A stretch of DNA of 64,000 bases from Corticium candelabrum (Eukaryota; Porifera; Homoscleromorpha; Homosclerophorida; Plakinidae): NCBI RefSeq assembly GCF_963422355.1, contig NC_085096.1:6472717-6536716 (forward strand), given 5' to 3'. Positions 1 through 10,900 of this stretch are shown in pieces (positions within the stretch are counted from its first letter, which is position 1; every line of letters starts with the position of its first letter). The notes under the pieces were generated by a model. It was given only the letters and a program-made list of their open reading frames with translations, had not been told where the DNA came from and did not search any database. The position numbers were made by a program, and so were the translations under genes.

Positions 1-276
1 TTCAAATTTTGGGTTTAGGGTTACAAATGTACCACATTTTGTTGATACCAGGGCTATCACTGTCATTTATAACAGTTTGGTTCATATACTAAGATGCTGT
101 AAGACATGCCTGTTTATATGCTTATATTAATCTGAAAATGTATCAACCAAAAATCTACCAAATTACATGACAATTTGTTAGAAGAAGATTTACTAAATAA
201 ATAAACATACAATAAGCAGTAAATAACAATAACCAACATTAACAGCAATATGCAACTACAAAATTACGAAAAACAC
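1..276. other. AT-rich flank left of Tc1-1
   Basis: This is AT-rich sequence with no reading frame of note. It is probably the 3' untranslated part and terminal region of Tc1-1, but no inverted partner of it is visible at 1330-1560. One TTTAGGG near base 13 is isolated and is not a telomere array. Confidence 0.3.
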
Positions 277-1305
277 TCAATATTTTGTGGCAAAGCCCCT
301 GTTTTTAATCACAGCCCGAATTCGACTTGGGATGCTTTCCACCAGCCTCTCACATTCATCTTGAGTGATCGTTTCCCACTCCAGGCGTAGAAAATCAAAC
401 AACTCTGCTTTGTTTGAAGGTTTGTGATTCTCCATTTTGCGTTTCATGGTATTCCACAGGTTTTCTATTGGGTTAATATCTGGAGATTGAGCTGGCCAAG
501 TCAGGATCCTGATGTTCTTTTCTTCCATCCATGACTTTACAGACTTTGCTGTGTGGCATGGCGCATTGTCTTGTTGAAATATCCAGTCATCAGAGTTGGG
601 GTATAACATCTGAGCTGATGGAAGTAGGTCTTCTTCGAGAACAACCCTGTACTTGGCTTGGTTCATGCGTCCTTCGCAGAGTCGGACTTTGCCAGTTCCT
701 GACTTACTAAAACAACCCCATATCATCACCGATCCTCCGCCGTGTTTCACAGTTGGGGCAAGGCATTCTGGTCTATACGCTTCTCCTGACCTTCTACGAA
801 CCATCAAACGCCCTGGAGTGGGACAAAGCTGGAAATTGGATTCGTCAGAAAAGATTACTTTGCTCCAGTCATCAACAGTCCAATCCTTGTGGTCTTTTGC
901 AAACTTGAGTCTTTGCTTTCTTTGTCTTTCATTAATGAACGGCTTCTTTCTTGCTCTGTGGGACTTCAGTCCTACTTGAAGGAGTCTGTTGCGAACAGTT
1001 CTGGCTGAACAGTTGACATTGCACCCAGATTTCCACTCTTTTTGGAGGTCACTTGAAGTCAGTCGTCTATTAGAGAGAGACTTTCGGATGAGGTAGCGGT
1101 CTTCCCTGGCACTAGAGAGACGTTTTCTGCCACGGCCTGGTTGCACTTCAGTTGCTCCAGTTGTTTTCTTTTTCTCCTTTGTCTGGTGAACAGCAGTTTT
1201 GGAAATCTTGAGTCTGGAAGCAACTTGTCGCTCGCTGTAGCCTTCCTTCAGCAGTACCAGGATAGCTGTCTTCGTTTTACAACTCAATTGCTTCTTCTTC
1301 GGCAT
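277..1305 (-). CDS. Tc1-type transposase (Tc1-1), intact
   Basis: This frame encodes a cut-and-paste transposase of the Tc1/mariner superfamily, which binds the element's inverted repeats and inserts at TA. The second Met (MPKKKQL) is the likely start because it opens the paired-like helix-turn-helix; eight residues lie upstream in frame. Counting from the upstream Met, the triad is D162 (FSDESNF), D254 (QQDNAPCHT) and E289 (NPIENLW), a DD34E spacing. GRGRK at about residue 65 matches the GRPR-like linker of the family. The length (about 342 aa) is normal and there is no internal stop. I could not find inverted repeats on either side; the left end may lie before the window. It is not closely similar to the Tc1 at 61646. 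Confidence 0.93.
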   Translation of the reverse strand: MPKKKQLSCKTKTAILVLLKEGYSERQVASRLKISKTAVHQTKEKKKTTGATEVQPGRGRKRLSSAREDRYLIRKSLSNRRLTSSDLQKEWKSGCNVNCSARTVRNRLLQVGLKSHRARKKPFINERQRKQRLKFAKDHKDWTVDDWSKVIFSDESNFQLCPTPGRLMVRRRSGEAYRPECLAPTVKHGGGSVMIWGCFSKSGTGKVRLCEGRMNQAKYRVVLEEDLLPSAQMLYPNSDDWIFQQDNAPCHTAKSVKSWMEEKNIRILTWPAQSPDINPIENLWNTMKRKMENHKPSNKAELFDFLRLEWETITQDECERLVESIPSRIRAVIKNRGFATKY

Positions 1306-1557
1306 GGTAGTATTAGTTAAAAATAGCATTTAACGTTACTCCATATATAGTACAGAAATGAAACTTAAATTGTGGGTTTTGCATAGCATGTAGTTATACT
1401 TAGTAAAACAATTTCAGACCAGGTAATGTCTCTGTAACTTCTTTTGCTAAAACGCTATTTTTATTGTTTTGTCTGCATTTCATTATCAAAAATGTAATGG
1501 TTAAATATTATAGATAATCATTATTGCTCAATCTGATTTGTCAAACCACTTACGTAG

Positions 1558-2250
1558 TCAAAATGCATCTGGTCTTATAATTTTTTCCAGAGATGTATAT
1601 ATATTGTTATAGTACATACCTTCACAATTCCCATGCATATTATGAGTCCTATGAATGAGTTCATCTCCGTAAGCGTCAATGAACGAAAACTCCCCTCTCC
1701 TCGGCGCCCTCTTGATCTTCCTCGGTAGGTCTTTTTGCAACTGTCTTCAAACGTTGATGTTGCTGTTTCTAAAAAAATTATAATGTAATGACAAAAGCAC
1801 ACAAAAGACATCAAACACATACATTCTGATGGTCTCCAGCATTTTAATGGTGAAGAACAGTTTGAAGACTTCGAGGGCATCGGTTGGATGCGTTGGAGGA
1901 GGGTAGAATCCAGGTTTCCTCGATGGTACAAATGATGGTAAATCCAATTGATAAGTATCAATATCTGGATAATGAGACCACTTCTGGACGTTCAGTGGAT
2001 CAGTGCGGTGATCAAGGTGTTCAGCTTTCTCAGGCTCGGAATCAAACGACTGCTGTTGTTGCGACTGCTGTAGTTGCGGCCGACGACGAGTGGCTATCCT
2101 TGGTCGTTGATGTGGCTGACGTGGCTGACGAAGACGACGAGAACGTGATCTTGACAACGATGACGACGGAAGACATGATAGGCTGGAAGGTGGTGTGGTA
2201 GAGAGAGGAGGAGATGAAGCAGGTGGCAAAGAATGCTGTGGATGTGAAGG
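1558..2250 (-). pseudogene. piggyBac transposase N-terminal fragment
   Basis: Two coding blocks read leftward. The first (about 2230-1795) has a Ser/Gln/Arg-rich start and then YPDIDTYQLDLPSF...GFYPPPTHPTDALEVFKLFF, the pre-catalytic domain of piggyBac transposases. The second (about 1767-1615) has SLTLTEMNSFIGLIICMGIV, the conserved segment before the first catalytic Asp, ending at a good donor (AAG|GTATGT). The catalytic core is missing, because integrase-like sequence begins at 2333. It is therefore a truncated relic. It differs from the piggyBac gene at 21650-23875. Confidence 0.65.
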
Positions 2251-2332
2251 AGGTCTAAGAAATGTATAAAAATATTAGAAACTGTTTGCATGATAGCAAT
2301 ATATTAGTTCTGCAACCAACACATCCGGGTAA

Positions 2333-2534
2333 CTAACCATAGACATCCCAGTCATTCTGGTGTTCATTGACTAGCTTGCTTAGAGCACGTTTCAGAGTCC
2401 CATTGGTTCGTTCGTCTAAACCATTGGTCTGTGGGTGGTAGGCTGCAGTTATTTTGTGCGTAATGCCAAAAATTTGTGACAAATGTTCATTTACCTGCAA
2501 TGATATTCCACACATTTAGACAGTGACTGATCGA

Positions 2535-2597
<63 letters not shown>

Positions 2598-3573
2598 CTT
2601 GCAATAAGACTAAATTTGCTATTTGCCAACCTCGTTTACAGATTCTCTGCCTTGGTCTGTCAATATTTTCTTTGGAACACCATGCCTTTGAGAAAAGGAA
2701 AACACATGTACGGTCAACAAACACGAATTGTTCATAACTACTAACATAAATAAATGAGCTAACACCATTAACACCATGCATCCAAATGCATGCAAATACA
2801 GAGATATGTATGCATAACAATAAATATAGCAATTGATTATGGTTGTTGGACAGGTTATAACTTATTATGAAACAGTATCTGAAAATGTTAATGTATTTTA
2901 ATTATAGTGCTTTACTGCACTTACCTGTAAAATATCTGACATAACCTGTCCGCTACAGCAACTGCAGATTTATCTTGTAGTGGAAATGCTTCCACCCATT
3001 TTGTGAAATCGTCTGTTGCTGTTAGTATGTACTGATATCCAGCTGCTGTCATTGGAAACTTTCCCATGAGATCAACTCCAATGAATTCCCAAGGTCCTTT
3101 AACTTTGATTGGATGGTATGTTGGTGCTGCAGTTTTAATTGTCTCCATACGCTGGCACTTGTCGCATTTTCCAATCTACAAAGGACGTAAGCAAACAAAT
3201 GAATCAGCCAGTGGTTATAGATATTATTTGTGTGTCATGCCCAACCAGATCAGTCTGCATGGTTTGTAAAATCTACAAGCACCAGAAGCAAACTTGCTTC
3301 AGAGGTCTGTTTGTGTACCTGTTGATCTGTCTGTCTGTCTGTCTGTCTGTCTGTCAAATACATATATTTTTCAAATCCAAAGAAATTTCCATCAAGAGCT
3401 TAAAAGGTAGTCTCTAAGTAGAGTTCCTCTAATCAACAGCAAACACTTAAGGCTACAACAGATGAACCCATACGGGGATCAGAATACATTTAACCACTTA
3501 GTTTAAAACAAATTGATATTCGTCAAGAACACTGCAAGATTTTTGTCTGCCTTGTCTGTTTGTCTGCCTGTAC

Positions 3574-3604
<31 letters not shown>

Positions 3605-5487
3605 ATATATTCTGTCATGTTGTATCTGCAATAGATGACAATCCGAATCCACCATTTCGAACAGCTAGGTTAGGTAGCCTGTAGCTACTTATACTCTCCA
3701 ATGTCGTAGCACTTAATTACATTTTCAAATGTGGATTTGATTAGCCGATCATGCAGAGTGGCAGCCGGTAAGAGATGACTAGGAAAGATTACCCTTGCCA
3801 GATGGTTGATTCGTGATACATGACAATATCTCAAGAGTAACATCCCAAACTGGATCATTTAGAGACACAAGTTGGTCACAAAGAAACTGGCTGAATTTAG
3901 CAATTTCCATACATGCTTCTCTAACTGTCTGTCTGTATGTATATAACTGTTGTATGTATGTATGTATGTATGTATGTATGTATGACCACCTATTGGACAA
4001 AAAGAAAATCTTTTCCTTCCGTTGGAATTATGAACAGTTTTAAGTGGCATCTACGTCGACATATACGAACTGTTTGTGCAAGAAAGTCGGACATATCTTT
4101 TTGGAAGCCTTTGGGACATTTTGTAAACCTAGCTTTAGTGTAAAGAATTTAGATTGATGTAGAAGTTGTACCAATTTTTAATAATAACAAAAAAATGTAT
4201 GTATGTATGTTTGTGGCTCAATTGGTTTGAGTGTGCAGTTGGAGATTGGCAGCATCCTGGACCTTCAGGTCAGAGTTTTAGTGCGGGAGGGCCACATACA
4301 TAACTTCCTTTGGGCAAGAAACTAACATACAATTGCCTCTCTCTTCGGAGTGTCAGGTTCTGTCTACAGCAAGTATCTACAGCAAGTACAGCAAGTGTGA
4401 AGTACATCATAGTGACTTCTGATAGGGACTTTTGATACAGTAGTGTTAGATTGCAGAATAGTGATTACAGTATCGAAACTGAGCCTTAGGGGCTCTTGTA
4501 TGTAGGTACAAAAATGTATGTATGTATGTATGTATGTATGTACGTATGTGGCTCAATTGGTTAGAGTGTGCAGTTGGAGATTGGCAACATCTGGGAGCTT
4601 TGGGTCAGAGTTCAAGTGCGGGAGAGCCACATACATAAGTTCCCTTTGGGCAAGGAACTAACATACAATTGCCTCTGTCTCAGTTCTGTCCAGGCAGCAA
4701 GTTTGAAGTTTGAAGTGACTAAAGTACATATATTGACTGTACATGTGAATAGTGGTAGATTGTAACAAGTACGCCCTTGTAACAAAAAATGTATGTATGT
4801 TAATCTGTAGGTTTGTTTGTTTGTCTGTCTATCTGTTTTCCGTCTCATTTGAAAACAATAGTTGAAAATGCGCTATGCAGGTACACTATATGTAATACCT
4901 AGCGATTAGTTTTACACTAATCTAACCTGATCGTAAACATACGAAGTCATTGTTAGCCAGTAAAATCTTTCCTCAATCTTTTGTAGAGTTTTTCTTCTGC
5001 CAAAGTGTCCTCCATGAGGAGAGTCATGGCAACTCTTGAATACTTGCAGTTTTTGGTCCTCTGTAAAGAGAACCACTCCATGTTGGTTCTTTTTGGCACC
5101 AACATAAAACAGTTGATCTCCTAGTGGAAAAGATAAAATTTATATAAGTCAATATTTCCCACCTAGTAGAGTATTACACCAATAATTATGCAATTTAGAA
5201 ATTTCAGTTATTAATTAATTAATTAATTAAACAATGAAAAATGTGCCGAATAAATTTTTAGATTAGTAGACAATGCAATAATGTTTAGTGAAAATAATTT
5301 AGATTCTAGATCTTACCTTCAAGAGCAAACGATTCTGGCACCTCCGTAATCGTCGCTTTTGGTCCTTAGTCCTGATACAATGATCGTACACTCCACTCCT
5401 TAGGTAAGCCTTCACGCAGGCAAGATGTTCTTCACGAGAAAGTGACATGCGGCGGACAGTTTTCTTACCGGAATTGGCGCGTAGCAA
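2333..5487 (-). CDS. intron-bearing integrase-like gene 1 (GIN/Ginger or LTR-derived)
   Basis: Exon-like blocks on the minus strand read in integrase order. About 5487-5310 holds a basic N-terminal part. About 5120-4930 holds the zinc-binding His/Cys module (CHDSPHGGHFGRRKTL). About 3178-2925 continues it (KCDKCQRM) and starts the catalytic core (VDLMGKFP, TATDDFTKWVEAFP). About 2515-2333 ends with AAYHPQTNGLDERTNGTLKR, the region of the last catalytic Glu. Donors such as CAG|GTAAGTG fit exon ends. Introns are unusual for an LTR element and are known for GIN1-type genes and Ginger transposons. I treat it as a fossil relative of Ty3/gypsy integrase. The left part is lost at about 2333. Confidence 0.6.
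2536..2595. repeat. (CA)n microsatellite
   Basis: About 30 uninterrupted CA units lie in the intron between two integrase exons. They generate false Val/Cys and His/Thr reading frames on both strands. Confidence 0.97.
3325..3355. repeat. (CTGT)n microsatellite
   Basis: A tetranucleotide run of about 7 units lies in the intron of integrase gene 1. A second run of the same motif is at 3573-3604. Confidence 0.95.
3573..3604. repeat. (CTGT)n microsatellite, second run
   Basis: An eight-unit CTGT run starts after a degenerate lead-in. The stretch around it (3360-3950) has no recognisable coding content. Confidence 0.95.
3950..3984. repeat. (GTAT)n microsatellite
   Basis: About eight GTAT units. 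The same motif ends or flanks both SINE-like units nearby, so it probably began as a SINE tail. Confidence 0.95.
4211..4513 (+). repeat. tRNA-derived SINE, copy 1
   Basis: The head GTGGCTCAATTGGTTTGAGT resembles the A box of RNA polymerase III tRNA promoters. About 60 bases later, GTCAGAGTTTTAGTGCGGGA stands where a B box would be. A non-tRNA body follows and the unit is bounded by GTAT repeats. It aligns base for base with copy 2 over roughly 150 bases, although its B box is more diverged. It lies in the large intron of integrase gene 1. The SINE assignment is inference from two box matches and the repetitive nature. Confidence 0.6.
4546..4800 (+). repeat. tRNA-derived SINE, copy 2
   Basis: GTGGCTCAATTGGTTAGAGT is a near-ideal A box, and GGTCAGAGTTCAAGTGCGGG is close to the B-box consensus. 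The head is followed by a shared body (GGCAAGGAACTAACATACAA) and ends in AAAAAATGTATGTATG. It is preceded by a (GTAT)n run at 4514-4549. The two copies differ mostly after about 150 bases, as expected for a shared head with a diverged tail. Confidence 0.65.
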
Positions 5488-5900
5488 TGGGCATGCGCAT
5501 TGTCACAAAGCGGACAGTCGGAATTTGTTGCTACACCGGGACATAGATCAGAGTATACGGGATATTGGATGTAACTGTCATGGCGCTCCCCATTCCACGT
5601 AAGACTGTCTGTTGTTCTTCGCAATCTCGTTGCTACAATGATAAAATTTACAATCACACGGATGGTTGATGTGGTATTTGGTGTGAGGTACGATAGTTTC
5701 AGCGGGGTTGGGTGGATAGGGTGGAAGATATCATTCTTCCCGATTACCACCAAGTTTTGGGTTACTATCCTGTTTCGGAAGCACACCGCTTTCGATGTGT
5801 TTCTAGTGCTTTTTGCGTTGGATTATATTTAACGGAGGACTACGTAGCGTTCTAATGAACAGTAGTGGCGACTACGCTTTCTTGGCCGTGGTTAGCTGTA
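5488..5900. other. no recognisable gene; upstream region of integrase gene 1
   Basis: This stretch lies between the first exon of integrase gene 1 and the Tigger-1 border. Frames exist on both strands but none has a recognisable motif. It may hold the promoter of the integrase gene. The TA at 5899-5900 is the Tigger-1 target. Confidence 0.3.
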
Positions 5901-7864
5901 CAGTAGGACCTCAAAGATACGAACACCTCGGGAAATTGGGTGTTCGTAATTGTGAAATGTTCATAAGTCTGAAGTTTGTAATATCGATGATTACATAACT
6001 TGTGAAAACAGGAGTACACTGTATGGCTAACAAAAAGGATAAGTACGTGAACTACAGTAACTGTGAGAGTGTAAGAACGAATTCAAGGGTTACTAAAATA
6101 ACAATCCATTGTCTTTTGCTTCAAGGCAGAACCCCTTTTTTGTCCTGCAAGGTCCAGGAGCTCTCTCAAAAGCATGAGATTCATGGGGGTGGCTTCAGGC
6201 TGCTGCTCTAACCATTCCAAGCAGACACTAAAGCAATCAACAGCCTTTGTGTGGCTAATCTTAGCTACATCAGTGTGCTCAGCTTCATCTTCACTGTCCG
6301 ATGGATCCTGGACCTGAACAGAGTCGATAATTTCTTCATCAGTCAGCGATTGAGACCCAGTTTCATCCTTGTCAGCAAGAAGCCATTGCTCCATTTCTTC
6401 CTCATTGATGCCCAACTGGGAACATACTTCAAAGGTAATTTCTTCTTCGGATTCACTGGCATCGATCCGAGAAGCATCACCCATACTACGACCACCAAAC
6501 CCTAGCTTATTCCAAGCACGACAGAGAGAAACTTCAGGAATTTCGTTCCAAGATTTAGCACTCAGGTACACCGCATCTTTTATGGTCAGCTTTTTGCTGA
6601 AGGAAATGAAGGAGTCTTCACTCGATTCAGATTGAAGCAGCAGTTTTCTCATGAGCTCTCGTTTGTACCTGCGCTTCAGGTTCTCCAGCACTCCCTGATC
6701 CATAGGTTGAACCAGACTTGTGACATTGGGGGGCAGAAACATGCAACTCATTCCTTCAGAACTCAAAGCCTCTACTGAAGGGTGGGATGGTGCATTATCC
6801 ATAATGAGAAGAGCTTGAAGTGGCAATGACTTTGATTTCAAGTAACGCTTCACCTCTGGTACAAAGTGCTTGAAAAACCAGTCCAAGAAAATTGATTGAT
6901 CCATCCAGGCACTTTTTTGGCTATAATAATGGACTGGTAGAGATGACATGTTGACCCCTGAAAAACAGCGAGGCTTAGCGCTCTTGTGAATAAAGACCAG
7001 AGGGCTACGCATATCTCCACTGACATTGGCAGTTGCCATCAATGTTACCCGATCTTTAGGGGATTTGCAATTCTTTGCAGCCTTTTCAGAACCATCTGCC
7101 AGGGTTTTGTTCGGCAGCAGGCGCCAACACAGACCTGTCTCATCACAATTAAAGATCTGATGGATGGAAAGCTTATGATCTTCAATATATTTATGCAAAG
7201 ACAGCTTGAATGCTTCAGCAGACTGAGGATTAGCTGAAAGAGACTCTCCCTGCATGCTTAGTTGACGAATACCATGCCTCTGCTTGAATCTATGAAGCCA
7301 ACCAGTGCTAGCCTTGAAATCATCTGGTGACCGATCTGGATACATTTGCTGGTGCATCAGCCTGGCTTTCTCCATGACAACAACCCCACTCAGAGGAGTG
7401 CCTTTGTGCCGTTCTTGTGTGAACCAAAGGTGCATGGCCTTGTCAAATTGGTCATCATCAGCTCTCCTAACAATGCAACGCTTCTTAAAACTACTGCTGT
7501 CTTTAGCTTCAACGGCAAACTGAGTAATTTTGCTCCTAGATTTCTGTATATCAGTTACTGTGGATTTTCCAATGCTATATTCAGAAGCAATAGCTGTATT
7601 AGAAATACCTCTGTCCAGCTTCTCAAGAATCTCGATCTTTTGTTCAATAGATAAATTGACTCGCTTTCTCTTAGGCTTGTCCTTTGCCTCCATCTTGGAT
7701 CAGCTACCACGTGGCTAGCGCTAGGCCACGCCTCAAAAGTGCGCGTGCGCGTGGCTACATTACGTGATCAAATTTTTGCAAGAGCGCGCGCTCGCGCTAG
7801 AGCATGCTGTTCGGTTGACCGGTCAGTTCGGTTGTCTGGTGTTCGTATCTTTGAGGTCCTACTG
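5901..7864 (-). mobile_element. Tigger-1, complete pogo/Tigger transposon
   Basis: The ends are perfect 27-bp inverted repeats beginning CAGTAGGACCTCAAAGATAC, each flanked by TA (5899-5900 and 7865-7866), the target of Tc1/mariner/pogo elements. The element is 1964 bp and holds one long uninterrupted transposase gene. Perfect ends plus an open frame suggest recent activity. Confidence 0.95.
6083..7693 (-). CDS. pogo/Tigger transposase, intact (536 aa)
   Basis: In order the protein has an N-terminal helix-turn-helix (LSIEQKIEILEKLDRGI, GKSTVTDI), a CENP-B type second DNA-binding domain (FKASTGWLHRFKQRHGI near residue 126-142), and a DDE_1 catalytic core. The catalytic Asp residues are D184 (FNCDETGLCW), D299 (LLIMDNAPSH) and D332 (QPMDQGVLEN). 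The acidic C-terminal tail and about 540 aa length are typical of Tigger/Jerky. The start MEAKDKPKRKR lies 171 bases inside the right inverted repeat. It is the only gene of the element. The related protein at 33586-35251 is broken. Confidence 0.96.
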   Translation of the reverse strand: MEAKDKPKRKRVNLSIEQKIEILEKLDRGISNTAIASEYSIGKSTVTDIQKSRSKITQFAVEAKDSSSFKKRCIVRRADDDQFDKAMHLWFTQERHKGTPLSGVVVMEKARLMHQQMYPDRSPDDFKASTGWLHRFKQRHGIRQLSMQGESLSANPQSAEAFKLSLHKYIEDHKLSIHQIFNCDETGLCWRLLPNKTLADGSEKAAKNCKSPKDRVTLMATANVSGDMRSPLVFIHKSAKPRCFSGVNMSSLPVHYYSQKSAWMDQSIFLDWFFKHFVPEVKRYLKSKSLPLQALLIMDNAPSHPSVEALSSEGMSCMFLPPNVTSLVQPMDQGVLENLKRRYKRELMRKLLLQSESSEDSFISFSKKLTIKDAVYLSAKSWNEIPEVSLCRAWNKLGFGGRSMGDASRIDASESEEEITFEVCSQLGINEEEMEQWLLADKDETGSQSLTDEEIIDSVQVQDPSDSEDEAEHTDVAKISHTKAVDCFSVCLEWLEQQPEATPMNLMLLRELLDLAGQKRGSALKQKTMDCYFSNP

Positions 7865-7879
7865 TATATTATACTACAG

Positions 7880-7951
7880 TGAGAGGCGGGTGCAGGATCG
7901 TAGAGCAAACGAAAGACACTTACTATAGGTGCCCTGCTCTATATACTCTAC
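7880..7951 (-). mobile_element. solo LTR (gypsy-A family), left part
   Basis: This segment and 12322-12370 are the two halves of one LTR-like sequence, separated by the gypsy-B insertion. They match the LTR around 25309-25409 and 27612-27656 (shared GGTGCAGGATCGTAG, GAAGCACGTGATCAC, TAATTATAAGCTATT). No internal region belongs to this copy. It is the older layer. Confidence 0.75.
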
Positions 7952-10900
7952 TGTAGTGTTCTGGTTGATGTATTGTTCTGCACACTCAACACAACTCAAC
8001 ACTCTAACTAACCCGTATATAGTACCCGTATATAGTACTACAATACTCTAATATACTACAACCCCTCCTTTTTCTCACTACTCTATTACTAACTCAAAGT
8101 AACTGTCTGTCAGTCAAGCCTACGATAAGCTGTAGTCTTTCAGGCGGACAGGTGGCTGTCTCTCTCTTCTTGGTCTTCCTTCTTTAGTTGTCTGTTTTGC
8201 CTGTTGAGTAGGGAAATGTTCGTCAAGGTCGTTAGTCGACTCTTTCTCTTGTACAGAGGGTGTTTGTCCTTCCTCGTATGGTCTCGTGTGAGAGATGTGT
8301 CGTCGGAGTGTCTTATTCCCGTTGGATATAACTACTTCTGCTCCGGCTCTGCTGATCACGTTATAAGGTTGCCATTCATAAGTGGTAGTCAATTTATTGG
8401 TCTTCTGCTGGCGTAACAGTACTTTGTCTCCTACTTTTATATCGTCGGTTTGTGCTTTTACTGCGATATCTCCATGTCTTTTCCCTTCCTCCTTCTTTCG
8501 CAAATCTTCATCTCGCATCTGTCCGTCGAAAACTGGGGTATCTTGTAACCCTAAAGTTGGCAGTTTGCATCGTACTTTCCTTTGAAAGAATGCGTCAGCT
8601 GGGCTGATTCCAGTTGTGGAATGTGGTGTGGTGCGGTATGCCATGAGGAAGATGTAAAGTTCTTGTCGCCAATCTTTACCTTCGACTTGTGCTGTCTGCA
8701 TAGCGTGCAGCAAAGTGCGGTTCTGTCTTTCGACTTCTCCATTGGCTCTGGGCCATAATGGGGGGCTGGTGCTGTGCTCCACTCCATAGTCTTTGAGAAA
8801 ACGTTCGAAGGAATGGTCCGTGAACTGTGAACCGTTGTCCGTTATCATGGTGTACGGAGCACCATATCTAGAGAACGTGGTCTTTAGCCTGGAGATAATG
8901 TCTGAAGCTCTAATTCGCTTCAACAGATCTACTTCGAAATATCGGCTGTAGTAATCCACTACTACTAAAAGATATTCACCAGTCGGTAAGGGACCAAGTA
9001 TGTCAGCAGCAATCGTTATCCATGGACCTGTTGGGAGCTGTGTCCTTTTCATGGGAGGTGGGTGGGATGGCAATTGGGTAATTTGACAGGCGTGGCATGT
9101 TCTGCACATGCGTTCCATTTCGCGGTCGACGCCTGGCCACCATACTTTGGTTCGTAGTCGATCTTTGCACTTTGTAATCCCTTGGTGCCCCTCATGTGCT
9201 AATTGTAACACTTGGTTCCGAAGTTTAGTTGGAATCACTATTCTACAGTTTCGAAGAACGATATAACCAACAATGGTCAATTCGCCAAATACATGCTTGT
9301 AATTTGCCGGTACATTTGCTTGGTTTCCTTCTCGGATACTCCTTCGTAGTGACTGTAACTCACTGTCTTCTTTGGACGCTTCTTCAATTTGTCTCGGTGA
9401 GATCGACGAAGGTGCGGCTTCTCTTGCCACAAACTTGATGTATTCGTCATTCTCTCCACCTTGATCACGCAATGACAATCGTGACAAGGGGTCAGCAATA
9501 TTGTACTTTCCTGGCGTGTAGATCACGTTGAAATCGTAGGGTTGGAGTCTAAGAACCCAACGTTCGATCCTCGCCGAAGGTTTGCTTCGAGGTCCATAAA
9601 TAGTTTGAAGTGGTCTGTGATCTGTAATGAGATCAAATTTCCGACCTGCCAGATACAGATTAAATCTTTCACATGCCCAGACTAGGCCTAGCGCTTCCTT
9701 CTCTGTTTGAGAGTATCTGCGCTCTACATCAGTCAGACTTCTACTCGCATAACTGATAGGCTTCTTCATTCCATCTTGTTCCTGCCAGAGAACAGCTCCT
9801 AGTCCTACAGGACTTGCATCAGCTACGACACTGGTGTGTGCTGTTCTATCAAACACAGCAAGAGCGGTGGCATCGCGTAATCTATTCTTAATAGTTGCGA
9901 ATGCTTCTGCTTCAGTCTTTGTCCACACGAAAGACTGGTTGGCTCTCGCACACTTCCGAAGAGGGTCTGCAATTGTTGCTAAGTCTGGTATGAACTTGGC
10001 ACAAAAATTTACTATGCCGAGGAAAGATCGTACTTCCGTTGCTGTCTTAGGGTCTCGGGTTGCCATGATAGATGCTACTTTATCGTCTGCCGGTGATATA
10101 CCCTCTTTGGATATCACATGTCCCATAAACTTGAGTTTATCCATATCAAAGTCACACTTTTCGGCATTGAGCGTCAATCCTCTGTCCCTGATCCGATCTA
10201 GGACAGCTCGTAGTCTCAGGTCATGTTCGGCTTTGCTAACTCCATGGACCAAGATATCATCGGAGATATTTGTGGTTCCCTCACAGCCTGACAGTGTCTG
10301 CTGGATGATACGTTGGTATGCCTCTGGGGCGGATGATACTCCGAACATCAATCTCTTGTATCGAAATAATCCTTTGTGGGTGACGAAGGTAGTTATTGGT
10401 CGTGATGTTTCATCCAGTTCGACCTGATGAAACCCCTTCTTAAGATCTAGTCGACTGAAGTGTTTGCTGTGCCTGAGCTCTTCCACTACTTCATCGACTG
10501 TGGGTATTGGGTGTCTCTCCCGGATGACGGCTTCATTGGCTCGTCTCATATCTACGCAAATTCGAACTTGGCCTCCCTTCTTGGGTATCACCACGACGGG
10601 ACTGATCCAAGATGTCGGTCCTTGAACTTCCTCGATGACGTCTGCTTCCAGAAGATGATTTAACTCTGCTTCAACCTTGTCTCTCAAGCCAAATGGGATC
10701 CGTCTAGGTTGCTGAGCTACGGGGGTCACAGACTCGTCAATATGTATCTTCAATTGGAAGTCTTTCAACTTCCCTAATCCTGAGAAACAATCACTGTACT
10801 CCTCTATTAGTTCTTTTCGACCAAGCGTGTTGTCGTCTCGAACAGATCCTAACGTTAGGAGATGCAGCTCTGGTGCAGTCTGACGTCCCAGCAATGTTGG

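Noticed and set aside
1-30. TTTAGGG near the window start as a telomere sign
   Set aside because: A single copy only; no tandem array.
653-979. Plus-strand frame over Tc1-1
   Set aside because: Shadow of the transposase on the opposite strand, which has all catalytic motifs.
2536-2832. Open frame ending in a long Cys/Val run
   Set aside because: It is translation of the (CA)n microsatellite; the same artefact appears at 48408-48701.
5638-5832. Plus-strand frames upstream of Tigger-1
   Set aside because: Low-information frames overlapping on both strands; no motif or codon pattern to support them.
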